From JAVWHX01 sp036639875 (GTDB lineage: Bacteria > Bacillota_I > Bacilli_A > Erysipelotrichales > Coprobacillaceae): a DNA stretch of 36,049 nt. The translations under genes were made by a program, and so were the position numbers. Each line of letters starts with the position of its first letter. Positions within the stretch are counted from its first letter, which is position 1. The DNA lies in the NCBI GenBank assembly GCA_036639875.1, contig JAVWHX010000019.1, positions 1 through 36,049 of the forward strand, in the 5' to 3' direction. Positions 29,668-36,049 of this stretch are shown here, one piece after another. Under the pieces are notes generated by a model. That model was not told where the DNA came from and did not search any database. It worked only from the letters and a program-made list of their open reading frames with translations.

Positions 29668-30438
29668 TTGGTGGCATTAATTGATAGTATTATTGTTTTG
29701 ATATCTACTTTGTTAGGTTCTTTAGCAGGACTAGGTGGAGGAGTTATTATTAAACCAATGCTTGATATAGTTGGTTTTCATGATATCTCTTCAATTAGCT
29801 TTTTTTCTTCTTGTGCTGTTCTTTCAATGGCTGTATATTCGATATTTAGGCAGTTAAAAAATGGCGTGAAGTTTGATTGGAAAATGATTTCTTACATTGG
29901 TATTGGAGCAATATTAGGTGGTAATATAGGAAGTCAATTATTTTCATATGTTTTAAATAGTTTTGATGAAACTTTAGTGAAAATGGTTCAAGCATTAATA
30001 TTAGCACTTTTATTAACTTTAACAATTATTATAATTAATAAAGAAATTACATTTTCTATTAATAAGAAAAGTGTATATGTTTTAGTAGGAATATCTTTAG
30101 GGATTATATCTAGTTTTTTAGGAATAGGTGGAGGACCAATTAATGTTGCTGTGTTTGTAATGTTTTTTAGTATTGATATTAAAAGAGCAACTGTTTTTTC
30201 ATTAGCAACAATTCTCTTTTCACAAATTTCAAAATTAATGACAATCTTTTTGACAACTGGTTTTCAATCATATGATTGTGAAATATTACTGTGGGTTATT
30301 CCAAGTGCTATTTTAGGTGGAATGATTGGTTCATATTTTAATAAGATTTCTAGTGAGAAGGTTATAAAGAGAGTTTTTTCTATTACAGTAACATTTATAA
30401 TCTTTATAAATATATATATTGTTATTAGTCATATCTAA
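29668..30438 (+). CDS. TauE/SafE family anion exporter
   Basis: A 256-residue membrane protein with about eight helices in two halves, each with a glycine-rich loop: SLAGLGGGVIIKPML near residue 20 and SSFLGIGGGPINVAVF near the middle. These are TauE/SafE marks. The family exports sulfite, sulfoacetate and similar sulfur anions. A TTG start at 29668 is used because AGGAGG (29653-29658) is 9 bases away; an in-frame GTG is 3 bases later. In this locus the likely load is the sulfate released by the sulfatase. A terminator follows directly. Confidence 0.87.
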   Translation: MVALIDSIIVLISTLLGSLAGLGGGVIIKPMLDIVGFHDISSISFFSSCAVLSMAVYSIFRQLKNGVKFDWKMISYIGIGAILGGNIGSQLFSYVLNSFDETLVKMVQALILALLLTLTIIIINKEITFSINKKSVYVLVGISLGIISSFLGIGGGPINVAVFVMFFSIDIKRATVFSLATILFSQISKLMTIFLTTGFQSYDCEILLWVIPSAILGGMIGSYFNKISSEKVIKRVFSITVTFIIFINIYIVISHI

Positions 30439-30468
30439 CTATATTTCTAAAAAGAAATATAGTTTTAT
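30438..30468 (+). terminator. Terminator of the PTS-sulfatase locus
   Basis: ACTATATTTCT (30438-30448) and AGAAATATAGT (30453-30463) flank AAAA, followed by TTTATTC. The stop codon's last base starts the stem. Confidence 0.8.
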
Positions 30469-30519
30469 TCATTATTGTGAAATAGAGTTGACTATTATCA
30501 ATAAATTAAATAAAGAAAA

Positions 30520-30570
30520 TGAATAAAATATTGAATAATTGTGGAAATTTTTGATTATTCAGTGTATGAT
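30520..30570 (+). promoter_or_regulatory. fba upstream region with TGAATAA repeats
   Basis: A -10-like TATGAT (30565-30570) follows an inverted repeat TGAATAAT (30532-30539) / ATTATTCA (30554-30561). A further direct copy TGAATAA lies 12 bases upstream (30520-30526). This is an operator-like setting. No standard -35 at 17 bp is evident. Confidence 0.35.
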
Positions 30571-30604
30571 AGGAATGTAAAAAAATGAAAAGGAGATTAT
30601 ACAT

Positions 30605-31471
30605 ATGGGATTAGTTTCAGCAACAGAAATGTTACAAAAAGCAAAAGCAGGTCATTATGCTGTTGGTCAATTTAACATCAACAACTTAGAATGGACAAAA
30701 TCAGTTTTATTAACTGCAGAAGAATTAAAATCACCAGTTATCTTAGGAGTATCTGAAGGTGCTGCTAAATATATGACTGGATTTAAAACAGTTTATGCAA
30801 TGGTAAATGCAATGGTAGATACTTTAGGAATCACTGTACCAGTTGCTTTACATTTAGATCATGGTAGTTATGAAGGAGCTAAAGCAGCATTAGAAGCAGG
30901 TTTCTCTTCAATCATGTTTGATGGTTCTCATTATGGAATCGAAGAAAATATTGCAAAAACAAAAGAAATTGTTGAATTATGCCATGCTAAAGGTGTATCA
31001 ATTGAAGCAGAAGTTGGTTCAATTGGTGGAGAAGAAGATGGTGTTGTAGGTAAAGGTGAAGTTGCAGATCCAAAAGAATGTAAAATGGTTGCAGATTTAG
31101 GAGTAGATTTCTTAGCTGCTGGTATTGGAAATATTCATGGAAAATATCCAGAAAACTGGGAAGGTTTAGACTTCGCTGCATTAGATGCAATTCAAAAAGA
31201 AACAGGAGTTTTACCTTTAGTATTACATGGTGGTACTGGTATTCCTGCTGATATGATTGCTAAAGCAATTACTTTAGGAGTTTCTAAAATCAATGTTAAC
31301 ACTGAATGCCAATTGGTTTTCCAAGAAGCTACACGTAAATATATTGAAGCTGGTAAAGATATTGAAGGAAAAGGATTTGACCCTCGTAAATTATTAGCTC
31401 CAGGTGCTGCTGCAATTCAAGATTGTGTTAAAGAAAAAATGGAATTATTCGGAAGCGTTAATAAAGCTTAA
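30605..31471 (+). CDS. fba: Class II fructose-bisphosphate aldolase
   Basis: A 288-residue zinc-dependent glycolytic enzyme that splits fructose 1,6-bisphosphate into glyceraldehyde 3-phosphate and dihydroxyacetone phosphate. Zinc and catalytic residues are in ALHLDHGSY (H83, D85, H86), EAEVGSIGGEEDG, IGNIHGKYP and VLHGGTGIP. The phosphate-binding NVNTE is also present. Codons are strongly biased, fitting high expression. AAAAGGAG lies upstream. It is monocistronic, with a terminator just after. The closest relatives could include tagatose-bisphosphate aldolases, but the sequence fits Fba better. Confidence 0.94.
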   Translation: MGLVSATEMLQKAKAGHYAVGQFNINNLEWTKSVLLTAEELKSPVILGVSEGAAKYMTGFKTVYAMVNAMVDTLGITVPVALHLDHGSYEGAKAALEAGFSSIMFDGSHYGIEENIAKTKEIVELCHAKGVSIEAEVGSIGGEEDGVVGKGEVADPKECKMVADLGVDFLAAGIGNIHGKYPENWEGLDFAALDAIQKETGVLPLVLHGGTGIPADMIAKAITLGVSKINVNTECQLVFQEATRKYIEAGKDIEGKGFDPRKLLAPGAAAIQDCVKEKMELFGSVNKA

Positions 31472-31476
31472 TTATC

Positions 31477-31499
31477 AAAGACTCTTAGGAGTCTTTTTT
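31477..31499 (+). terminator. Terminator after fba
   Basis: AAAGACTC (31477-31484), loop TTAG, GAGTCTTT (31489-31496), then three further T. Confidence 0.8.
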
Positions 31500-31501
31500 A
31501 A

Positions 31502-31536
31502 TTGCAATCGTATTAACCCTGTACTATAATAGGTTA
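31502..31536 (+). promoter_or_regulatory. Rrf2 gene promoter with operator
   Basis: TTGCAA (31502-31507) and TATAAT (31525-31530), 17 bp apart, form a strong promoter. A 23-bp imperfect inverted repeat (31514-31536), with TAACC at the left and TAGGTTA at the right, covers the -10 box. It has the same arms and length as a site in front of metY, so it is best read as autoregulation by the Rrf2 protein. Confidence 0.65.
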
Positions 31537-31550
31537 TAGAGGTGAGAAGT

Positions 31551-31982
31551 ATGATGGTATCTACAAAAGGTCGATATGCTTTACGTATTATGATTGACTT
31601 AGCAGAACATAATCCTGAAGAATATATACGATTAAAGGATATAGCTGAGCGACAAAATATTTCTGAAAAATATTTAGAAATTATTATTAAGACTTTATCA
31701 CAAGCACGTTTTGTGCAAGGGGTTCGTGGTAAAGGTGGTGGCTATAGATTAACAAGAGCAGCAAATACATATACAATTGGAAGTATTCTTAAGCTTACAG
31801 AAGGAAGCCTTGCGCCTGTTGCATGTCTAGATTGTTCACCTAATCAATGTAAACGTTCTAAGGAATGTAAGACTTTACCAATGTGGCAGAAATTAGATAA
31901 AATAATTGATGATTATTTTGAGTCAATGACTTTAATAGATTTAATAAATAGTGCAATAGAAGGAAATGATTTTGTGATCTAG
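31551..31982 (+). CDS. Rrf2 family regulator of sulfur metabolism (CymR-like)
   Basis: A 143-residue protein. The winged helix-turn-helix matches Rrf2: MVSTKGRYALRIMIDLAEHN, then NISEKYLEIIIKTL and VRGKGGGYRLTR. Four cysteines follow the wing region (CLDCSPNQCKRSKEC), the place where IscR-type members bind an iron-sulfur cluster and others sense redox. CymR of B. subtilis controls cysteine synthesis genes with CysK. Here the neighbouring metY-cysK pair and shared sites make a similar role likely. GAGGTG precedes ATG 31551; an in-frame GTG at 31542 would put the ribosome site inside the gene. Whether it holds a cluster is unknown. Confidence 0.88.
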   Translation: MMVSTKGRYALRIMIDLAEHNPEEYIRLKDIAERQNISEKYLEIIIKTLSQARFVQGVRGKGGGYRLTRAANTYTIGSILKLTEGSLAPVACLDCSPNQCKRSKECKTLPMWQKLDKIIDDYFESMTLIDLINSAIEGNDFVI

Positions 31983-32010
31983 TTCTTACAAATAATGTAA
32001 GAACTTTTTG
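31981..32010 (+). terminator. Terminator after the Rrf2 gene
   Basis: AGTTCTTACA (31981-31990) and TGTAAGAACT (31996-32005) pair perfectly around AATAA, followed by TTTTG. Confidence 0.85.
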
Positions 32011-32012
32011 TT

Positions 32013-32076
32013 TAACCTATTGACTTTGTAGGTTATTGTGCTATAATCCCTATAAACCTATCAAGTTAGTGGGTAT
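32013..32076 (+). promoter_or_regulatory. metY-cysK promoter with two tandem Rrf2-type operators
   Basis: TTGACT (32020-32025) and TGC-TATAAT (TATAAT at 32042-32047), 16 bp apart, form a very strong promoter. A 23-bp site at 32013-32035 has arms TAACCTA and TAGGTTA and covers the -35. A related 23-bp site at 32054-32076 (AAACCTA at the left, TGGGTAT at the right) lies at the start of the transcript. The first matches the operator before the Rrf2 gene. Confidence 0.65.
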
Positions 32077-32091
32077 ATAGGAGGTATATGT

Positions 32092-33381
32092 ATGACAAAT
32101 AGAAAATTAAAATTTGAGACATTACAATTACATGTAGGACAAGAGCAAGCTGATCCAACAACTGATGCAAGGGCAGTACCTATTTATGCAACAACATCTT
32201 ATGTGTTTAAAGATTCTGATCAAGCAGCAGCACGTTTTGCTCTTAGTGAAGGGGGAAATATTTACTCAAGATTAATGAATCCAACGTCGGATGTATTTGA
32301 ACAAAGGATTGCAGCTTTAGAAGGTGGTGCAGCTGCTTTGGCAACTTCTTCTGGATCATCAGCTATTGATTATGCAATTAGAAATATAGCAACCAATGGA
32401 GATCATATTGTTGCTTCGCAATCGGTATATGGGGGAACATATAATTTATTTGCGAATACTTTAAACGATTTTGGTATTACGACAACTTTTGTAGATGGGA
32501 GTCATACTGATAACTTTGAAAAAGCAATACAAGAAAACACAAAGGCAATTTTCTTAGAATCATTAGGAAATCCTAATTCAGATATATTAGATTTAGAAGT
32601 TATTTCTGGCATTGCTCATAAGCATGGAATACCAGTGATTATAGATAATACTTTTGCTACACCATTCTTATTTAGACCTTTAGAACATGGTGCTGATATT
32701 GTTGTTCATTCAGCAACAAAGTTTATTGGAGGACATGGAACAGTCTTAGGTGGAGTGATTATTGATGGAGGTAAGTTTGATTGGACACAAAATGATAAGT
32801 TTCCAGGAATAACAAAACCTAATTCATCATATCATGGAGTTGTTTTTAGTGAAGCTTGTGGGAATATTGCATATATTATGAAGATTCGTACAACACTTAT
32901 GAGAGACCAAGGAGCATGTTTATCACCTTTTAATTCATTCTTATTATTACAAGGATTAGAAACTTTATCATTACGTGTAGAAAGACATGTTTATAATGCT
33001 TTAAAGGTTGTTGAGTTTTTAAATCAACATCCACTAGTTAAAAAAGTTAATCATCCTTCATTATCTAATGGACATCAAAAAGAATTATATGATAGCTATT
33101 ACCCATTAGGTGGAGCATCAATCTTTACTTTTGAATTAAAAGGAACTCAAGATCAAGCAAAGAAGTTTACTGAATCATTAGAAGTCTTTTCTTTACTAGC
33201 AAATGTTGCTGATGTGAAGTCTTTGGTTATTCATCCAGCTTCAACTACACATTCTCAAATGAGTGCAGAAGAGTTATTAAGTGTTGGAATTAAACCAACG
33301 ACTGTTCGTTTATCAATTGGAACAGAACATATTGAAGATATCTTAGAAGATTTACAAAAAGCATTTGAACTTATAAAATAG
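32092..33381 (+). CDS. metY: O-acetylhomoserine sulfhydrylase
   Basis: A 429-residue PLP enzyme of the Cys/Met metabolism family. The PLP lysine is K210 in HSATKFIGGHG, and the N-terminal motif is KFETLQLHVGQEQADPTTDARAVPIY, typical of MetY. It makes homocysteine from O-acetylhomoserine and sulfide. The length and the insert around DKFPGITKPNSSYHG distinguish it from shorter cystathionine gamma-synthases. GGAGG lies upstream. cysK follows 14 bases after, so both form one operon driven by the Rrf2-regulated promoter. Other substrates such as O-succinylhomoserine cannot be excluded. Confidence 0.93.
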   Translation: MTNRKLKFETLQLHVGQEQADPTTDARAVPIYATTSYVFKDSDQAAARFALSEGGNIYSRLMNPTSDVFEQRIAALEGGAAALATSSGSSAIDYAIRNIATNGDHIVASQSVYGGTYNLFANTLNDFGITTTFVDGSHTDNFEKAIQENTKAIFLESLGNPNSDILDLEVISGIAHKHGIPVIIDNTFATPFLFRPLEHGADIVVHSATKFIGGHGTVLGGVIIDGGKFDWTQNDKFPGITKPNSSYHGVVFSEACGNIAYIMKIRTTLMRDQGACLSPFNSFLLLQGLETLSLRVERHVYNALKVVEFLNQHPLVKKVNHPSLSNGHQKELYDSYYPLGGASIFTFELKGTQDQAKKFTESLEVFSLLANVADVKSLVIHPASTTHSQMSAEELLSVGIKPTTVRLSIGTEHIEDILEDLQKAFELIK

Positions 33382-33395
33382 AAAGGAAGTCATTT

Positions 33396-34328
33396 ATGTC
33401 AAATATATATACATCAGTTGATCAACTGATTGGGAAAACACCCTTATTAAAATTAGTGAATTTAGAAAAGAAATATGATTTACAGGCGTCTCTTATAGGA
33501 AAACTAGAATATTTTAATCCTACTGGAAGCGTAAAAGATAGAATTGCGAAAGCCATGATAGAAGATGCAGAGAAAAAAGGTGTTCTTAATAATGAAAGTG
33601 TCATCATTGAACCAACTTCTGGAAACACTGGAATAGGTCTAGCTTCTATGGCTGCATCAAGAGGTTATCGTGCAATTATTGTGATGCCTGAAACAATGAG
33701 CATTGAAAGAAGAACATTGATGAAAGCATATGGTGCAGAACTTGTATTAACAGAAGGTAGCAAGGGTATGAGTGGAGCAATTATGAAAGCTCAAGAATTA
33801 GCAAAAGAAATACCTCATAGTTTTATTCCTAGTCAATTTGATAATCTTTCAAATCCAGAAGTTCATCGTTTAACAACTGGTCCAGAAATTTGGGAAGATA
33901 CAGATGGAAAGGTTGATATCTTTGTAGCTGGTGTAGGAACTGGTGGAACAATTAGTGGAGTTGGTGAATATTTAAAATCACAAAACTCTGATATTAAGAT
34001 TGTTGCTGTTGAACCACAAGATTCATCTGTCTTATCAACTGGTAAAGCAGGTAGTCATAAAATTCAAGGTATTGGTGCAGGGTTTATCCCAGCAACACTT
34101 AATACTTCTATCTATGATGAAATAATCCCTGTTTCTAACGAAGATGCATTTAGAGTAGGAAAAGAGATTGGACAAAGTGTTGGTATTCTTGTTGGTATTT
34201 CTTCAGGAGCAGCAGTTTTTGCAGCGATTGAACTTGCAAAAAGAGTAGAAAACAAAGGAAAGAATATTGTTGTATTGTTGCCTGATACAGGTGATAGATA
34301 TTTATCAACACCATTATTTACAGAATAA
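33396..34328 (+). CDS. cysK: Cysteine synthase A
   Basis: A 310-residue PLP enzyme (fold type II) that makes cysteine from O-acetylserine and sulfide. The PLP lysine is K47 in NPTGSVKDRIA, the substrate loop is TSGNTGIGLA, and the phosphate-binding loop is GVGTGGTISG. GAAAGGAAG precedes the ATG. No serine acetyltransferase gene is in the window. In CymR-type systems CysK binds the regulator; whether the Rrf2 protein nearby does so is untested. It shares an operon with metY and ends at a strong terminator shared with the LacI gene. Confidence 0.94.
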   Translation: MSNIYTSVDQLIGKTPLLKLVNLEKKYDLQASLIGKLEYFNPTGSVKDRIAKAMIEDAEKKGVLNNESVIIEPTSGNTGIGLASMAASRGYRAIIVMPETMSIERRTLMKAYGAELVLTEGSKGMSGAIMKAQELAKEIPHSFIPSQFDNLSNPEVHRLTTGPEIWEDTDGKVDIFVAGVGTGGTISGVGEYLKSQNSDIKIVAVEPQDSSVLSTGKAGSHKIQGIGAGFIPATLNTSIYDEIIPVSNEDAFRVGKEIGQSVGILVGISSGAAVFAAIELAKRVENKGKNIVVLLPDTGDRYLSTPLFTE

Positions 34329-34337
34329 ATAATAATC

Positions 34338-34377
34338 AAAAAAGATGTATGGATTTTATCTATACATCTTTTTTTTT
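34338..34377. terminator. Bidirectional terminator between cysK and the LacI gene
   Basis: AAAAAAGATGTAT (34338-34350) and ATACATCTTTTTT (34362-34374) form a 13-bp stem with an 11-nt loop, followed by more T. On the minus strand it ends the LacI gene. Confidence 0.82.
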
Positions 34378-35383
34378 ATTGTGTAGAATCTCTTTCAATA
34401 ATTTGTGGTGATAGCATAATTGTTTCAGGTATTGTATTTTCATGTATCATTTCGTGTATTCTTCTAATGACTTTTTTAGCGACTTGTCCTCGACTAACTT
34501 CTAAACTTGTTAAAGATGGCCTCATAGATTCACAAAAATCCATATTGTCAAATCCTATCACTTTAATATCTTTGGGTATTTTATATCCATTATATTGCAA
34601 TGCTTTAATGACAATCGCAGCATTCCTATCATTGACACAAACAAATGCATCAGGCATTTTCCGATATGTTAACAACATCTTTTGAATATAACGATAATCG
34701 TCATTAAGCACAGCATTTTCAATTCCTTTTGTTAAAGAAACAATTTCATAGTTTTTTATTTGAAAATGATTGTGTATACATTGACGATAACCTTGATATC
34801 TTTGCTTGAAATTTTTTGAACTTTCTATTTCCCCTACAAACCCAATTGATTTACAACCTTTTTTTATAAGATGATCACAACTGATATATCCACCAAGAAA
34901 ATCATTTGTAATAATTGTATCAATATTAAAGTAAGGAATAGAGTGATTAACACAAACAATTTCCTTAATATATAAGCGAAGTGAATAAATAACTTCATCA
35001 TTTATTTTTCCAAGAATAATGACACCTGCCACATGATGTTCACTAATATACTTAGGAACATCAAAATGATTGAGATTGTAATATTCAACTAGAATACGAT
35101 AACCAAACAACTGAGCATCTTTTTTTAAATGTTTTAGTAAATCAAGATAATAGAACTTATCTTTGGCTTTACTTTCTTCAATTAAAACAACCAATGTTTT
35201 ATTTTTTAAAGTTTTTTTGACATTTAGCTTTTTTAATGGATAATTCATTTCTGTTGCTGCTTCTAATATCTGAATACGCAAATTATGAGAAACTCCTTCT
35301 TTATCATTAAGTGCAATTGAAACTGCATTTAAAGAAATGTTTAATTTATTTGCAATATCTATCATTCGTATTTGTTTTGACAT
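34376..35383 (-). CDS. LacI family transcriptional regulator
   Basis: A 335-residue protein. The LacI helix-turn-helix is MIDIANKLNISLNAVSIALNDKEGVS, followed by the hinge region up to about residue 55. The periplasmic-binding-like sensor domain contains HVAGVIILGKIND, DFLGGYISCDHLIKKG, FVCVNDRNAAIVIKAL and IKVIGFDNMDFCE. It should bind a sugar or nucleoside ligand. GAGGTGA precedes the ATG. Upstream is an extended -10 and an array of TGAAA/TTTCA half sites. No sugar operon is next to it; an insertion sequence begins beyond. Confidence 0.92.
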   Translation of the reverse strand: MSKQIRMIDIANKLNISLNAVSIALNDKEGVSHNLRIQILEAATEMNYPLKKLNVKKTLKNKTLVVLIEESKAKDKFYYLDLLKHLKKDAQLFGYRILVEYYNLNHFDVPKYISEHHVAGVIILGKINDEVIYSLRLYIKEIVCVNHSIPYFNIDTIITNDFLGGYISCDHLIKKGCKSIGFVGEIESSKNFKQRYQGYRQCIHNHFQIKNYEIVSLTKGIENAVLNDDYRYIQKMLLTYRKMPDAFVCVNDRNAAIVIKALQYNGYKIPKDIKVIGFDNMDFCESMRPSLTSLEVSRGQVAKKVIRRIHEMIHENTIPETIMLSPQIIERDSTQ

Positions 35384-35408
35384 AATTCGACTTCACCTCA
35401 TTTTAGTA

Positions 35409-35417
35409 ATTATAGCA
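35409..35417 (-). promoter_or_regulatory. Extended -10 promoter of the LacI gene
   Basis: On the minus strand TGC-TATAAT is a full extended -10 (TATAAT occupies 35409-35414). The repeat TTTCAC...GTGAAA (35430-35452) covers its -35 region. Confidence 0.5.
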
Positions 35418-35429
35418 TGTTTATACTTA

Positions 35430-35528
35430 TTTCACTATTTGTTCAAGTGAAAATTATTGTTTTTTAAGTGAAATTATTTTCAAAATATGAAAACAAAAAA
35501 ATTAAAGTAAAAACCTACTTATTTCACG
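35430..35528. repeat. Array of TGAAA/TTTCA half sites
   Basis: TTTCAC (35430-35435), GTGAAA (35447-35452), GTGAAA (35468-35473), TTTTCA (35477-35482), TGAAAA (35488-35493) and TTTCAC (35522-35527) are spread over about 100 bases in both orientations. TGAAA-TTAT-TTTCA (35469-35482) is a compact dyad. It looks like a cluster of binding sites for the LacI protein or another regulator. Confidence 0.4.
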
Positions 35529-35571
35529 GAAGTTTGACACCATTACACAACCTCATATATTTAAAACCCTT

Positions 35572-35600
35572 ACGCCATATATGTTTGGCGTTATTTTTTT
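35572..35600 (+). terminator. Hairpin with T run upstream of the transposase gene
   Basis: ACGCCA (35572-35577) and TGGCGT (35586-35591) with loop TATATGTT are followed by TATTTTTTT. It could shield the insertion sequence from outside transcription. Confidence 0.6.
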
Positions 35601-35643
35601 GTCAAATTTTAAGTATTTTTATATCGTACTTTATAGTAATATG

Positions 35644-35652
35644 TGTTATAAT
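35644..35652 (+). promoter_or_regulatory. Extended -10 promoter of the transposase gene
   Basis: TGT-TATAAT (35644-35652) with TGTG upstream forms an extended -10, followed by the AGGAGG ribosome site and the ATG at 35677. Confidence 0.5.
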
Positions 35653-35676
35653 GTCCTTATACAGGAGGTTTTCTAT

Positions 35677-36049
35677 ATGCGTATTAAAATTACTAAATCT
35701 AAAAATTCTGAATCTTTTTATATTATTAAATCTTTTATTGACAAGAATGGCAAAAATACTTCTCGTATTGTTGAAAAACTTGGGACTCTTTCTTCCCTTC
35801 TTCCTCAACACAATAATTCCCGTGATGATGTCATCTCTTGGGCTAATGAACGTGCCGCTTTTCTTACTCAAAAAGAAAAAGATGATAACCTTAGCCTTAT
35901 TCTTAAACTATCTCCTTCTAAGCGTATTAAGAAAGATATGAATATGTCTTTTAATTGTGGTTACCTTTTCCTTCAAGATATTTTCTACGACTTAAAGCTT
36001 AATGAAATATGTCATCATATAAAAGATAAATATAATTTTGAATATGATC
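35677..36049 (+). CDS. IS1634/IS4-type transposase, N-terminal part (partial)
   Basis: The frame is open from ATG 35677, after AGGAGG, to the window end: 124 codons beginning MRIKITKSKNSESFYIIKSF. This matches the usual N-terminus of IS1634-type DDE transposases, with KNTSRIVEKLGTL as a family mark, followed by a helical region (DVISWANERAAFLTQKEKDD). The catalytic core would lie beyond the window. Leucine is coded mostly by CTT, and CCT/TCC also appear, in contrast to the TTA-rich host genes. That is a sign of acquisition from another genome. Its left inverted repeat lies somewhere in about 35500-35640 but is not identifiable without the right end. Confidence 0.75.
   Translation, partial: MRIKITKSKNSESFYIIKSFIDKNGKNTSRIVEKLGTLSSLLPQHNNSRDDVISWANERAAFLTQKEKDDNLSLILKLSPSKRIKKDMNMSFNCGYLFLQDIFYDLKLNEICHHIKDKYNFEYD

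Noticed and set aside
30987..31190. Minus-strand Leu/Gln-rich frame in fba
   Set aside because: Its composition is that of a shadow of a strongly biased gene.
31985..32091. SAM or T-box riboswitch before metY
   Set aside because: The gap is too short; the hairpin there is the Rrf2 gene terminator, and the rest is promoter and operators.
35602..35871. Minus-strand frame over the transposase start
   Set aside because: An antisense shadow of the transposase.
35468..35941. 157-codon plus-strand frame at the right end
   Set aside because: It overlaps the transposase in another frame; the frame from ATG 35677 has the AGGAGG site and family similarity, and this one has neither.
1..36049. CRISPR array, tRNA or rRNA genes
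   Set aside because: No regularly spaced repeats and no tRNA or rRNA signatures were noticed on either strand; a covariance-model scan would be decisive.

Overview
The window is chromosomal DNA from a low-GC, Gram-positive anaerobe. AT-rich codons (TTA leucine, AAA, GAT) dominate, ribosome binding sites are of the GGAGG type, and -10 boxes are often extended by TG. The gene set (FGly-sulfatase with radical-SAM maturase, PTS, comF genes, acyl-ACP thioesterase) and the 1-nt TAATG overlaps fit a gut Firmicute such as an Erysipelotrichia/Coprobacillaceae lineage. This placement is inferred from gene content; no rRNA or tRNA is present to confirm it.

Layout. 1-1539: the tail of a surface protein, a small membrane protein and a VanZ-like protein. 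1546-5587: asnB (minus), then comFA-comFC and a cold-shock gene. 5731-10350: secA-prfB-yitT-like operon. 10417-12781: a MerR regulator with an ABC-2 efflux pair. 12812-15743 (minus): glycerate kinase, a PadR/HAAS pair and a LysR regulator. 15841-19292: a heterodimeric ABC exporter divergent from the LysR gene. 19324-21793: a membrane protein, an acyl-ACP thioesterase, a broken small gene, a candidate small RNA and a C39-like cysteine peptidase. 21800-24862: rlmA, a small hypothetical, a TrmH-type methyltransferase and a PatB/MalY lyase.

24976-30438 is the most distinctive accessory locus. It holds a PTS EIIC permease, a leaderless (cytoplasmic) Cys-type sulfatase, a RpiR/MurR regulator, an anaerobic sulfatase-maturing radical-SAM enzyme and a TauE/SafE anion exporter. 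Read together, these suggest uptake of a sulfated sugar through the PTS, desulfation inside the cell, and export of the sulfate or sulfite. No glycosidase and no EIIA/EIIB lie within it.

30605-34328 carries class II aldolase (fba) and a sulfur-assimilation unit: an Rrf2/CymR-like regulator, metY and cysK. Three related 23-bp inverted-repeat sites lie on the regulator's own promoter and on the metY promoter, giving a readable regulatory circuit. The right end has a LacI regulator (minus) and, running off the window, the N-terminal part of an IS1634/IS4-type transposase. That transposase prefers CTT leucine codons, unlike its neighbours, which points to recent acquisition.

Other regulatory signals stand out. 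A perfect dyad lies inside a 19-bp promoter spacer before merR, a palindrome covers the secA -10 box, and a 35-bp perfect palindrome separates two convergent genes. Several terminator hairpins contain the stop codon of the gene they follow.
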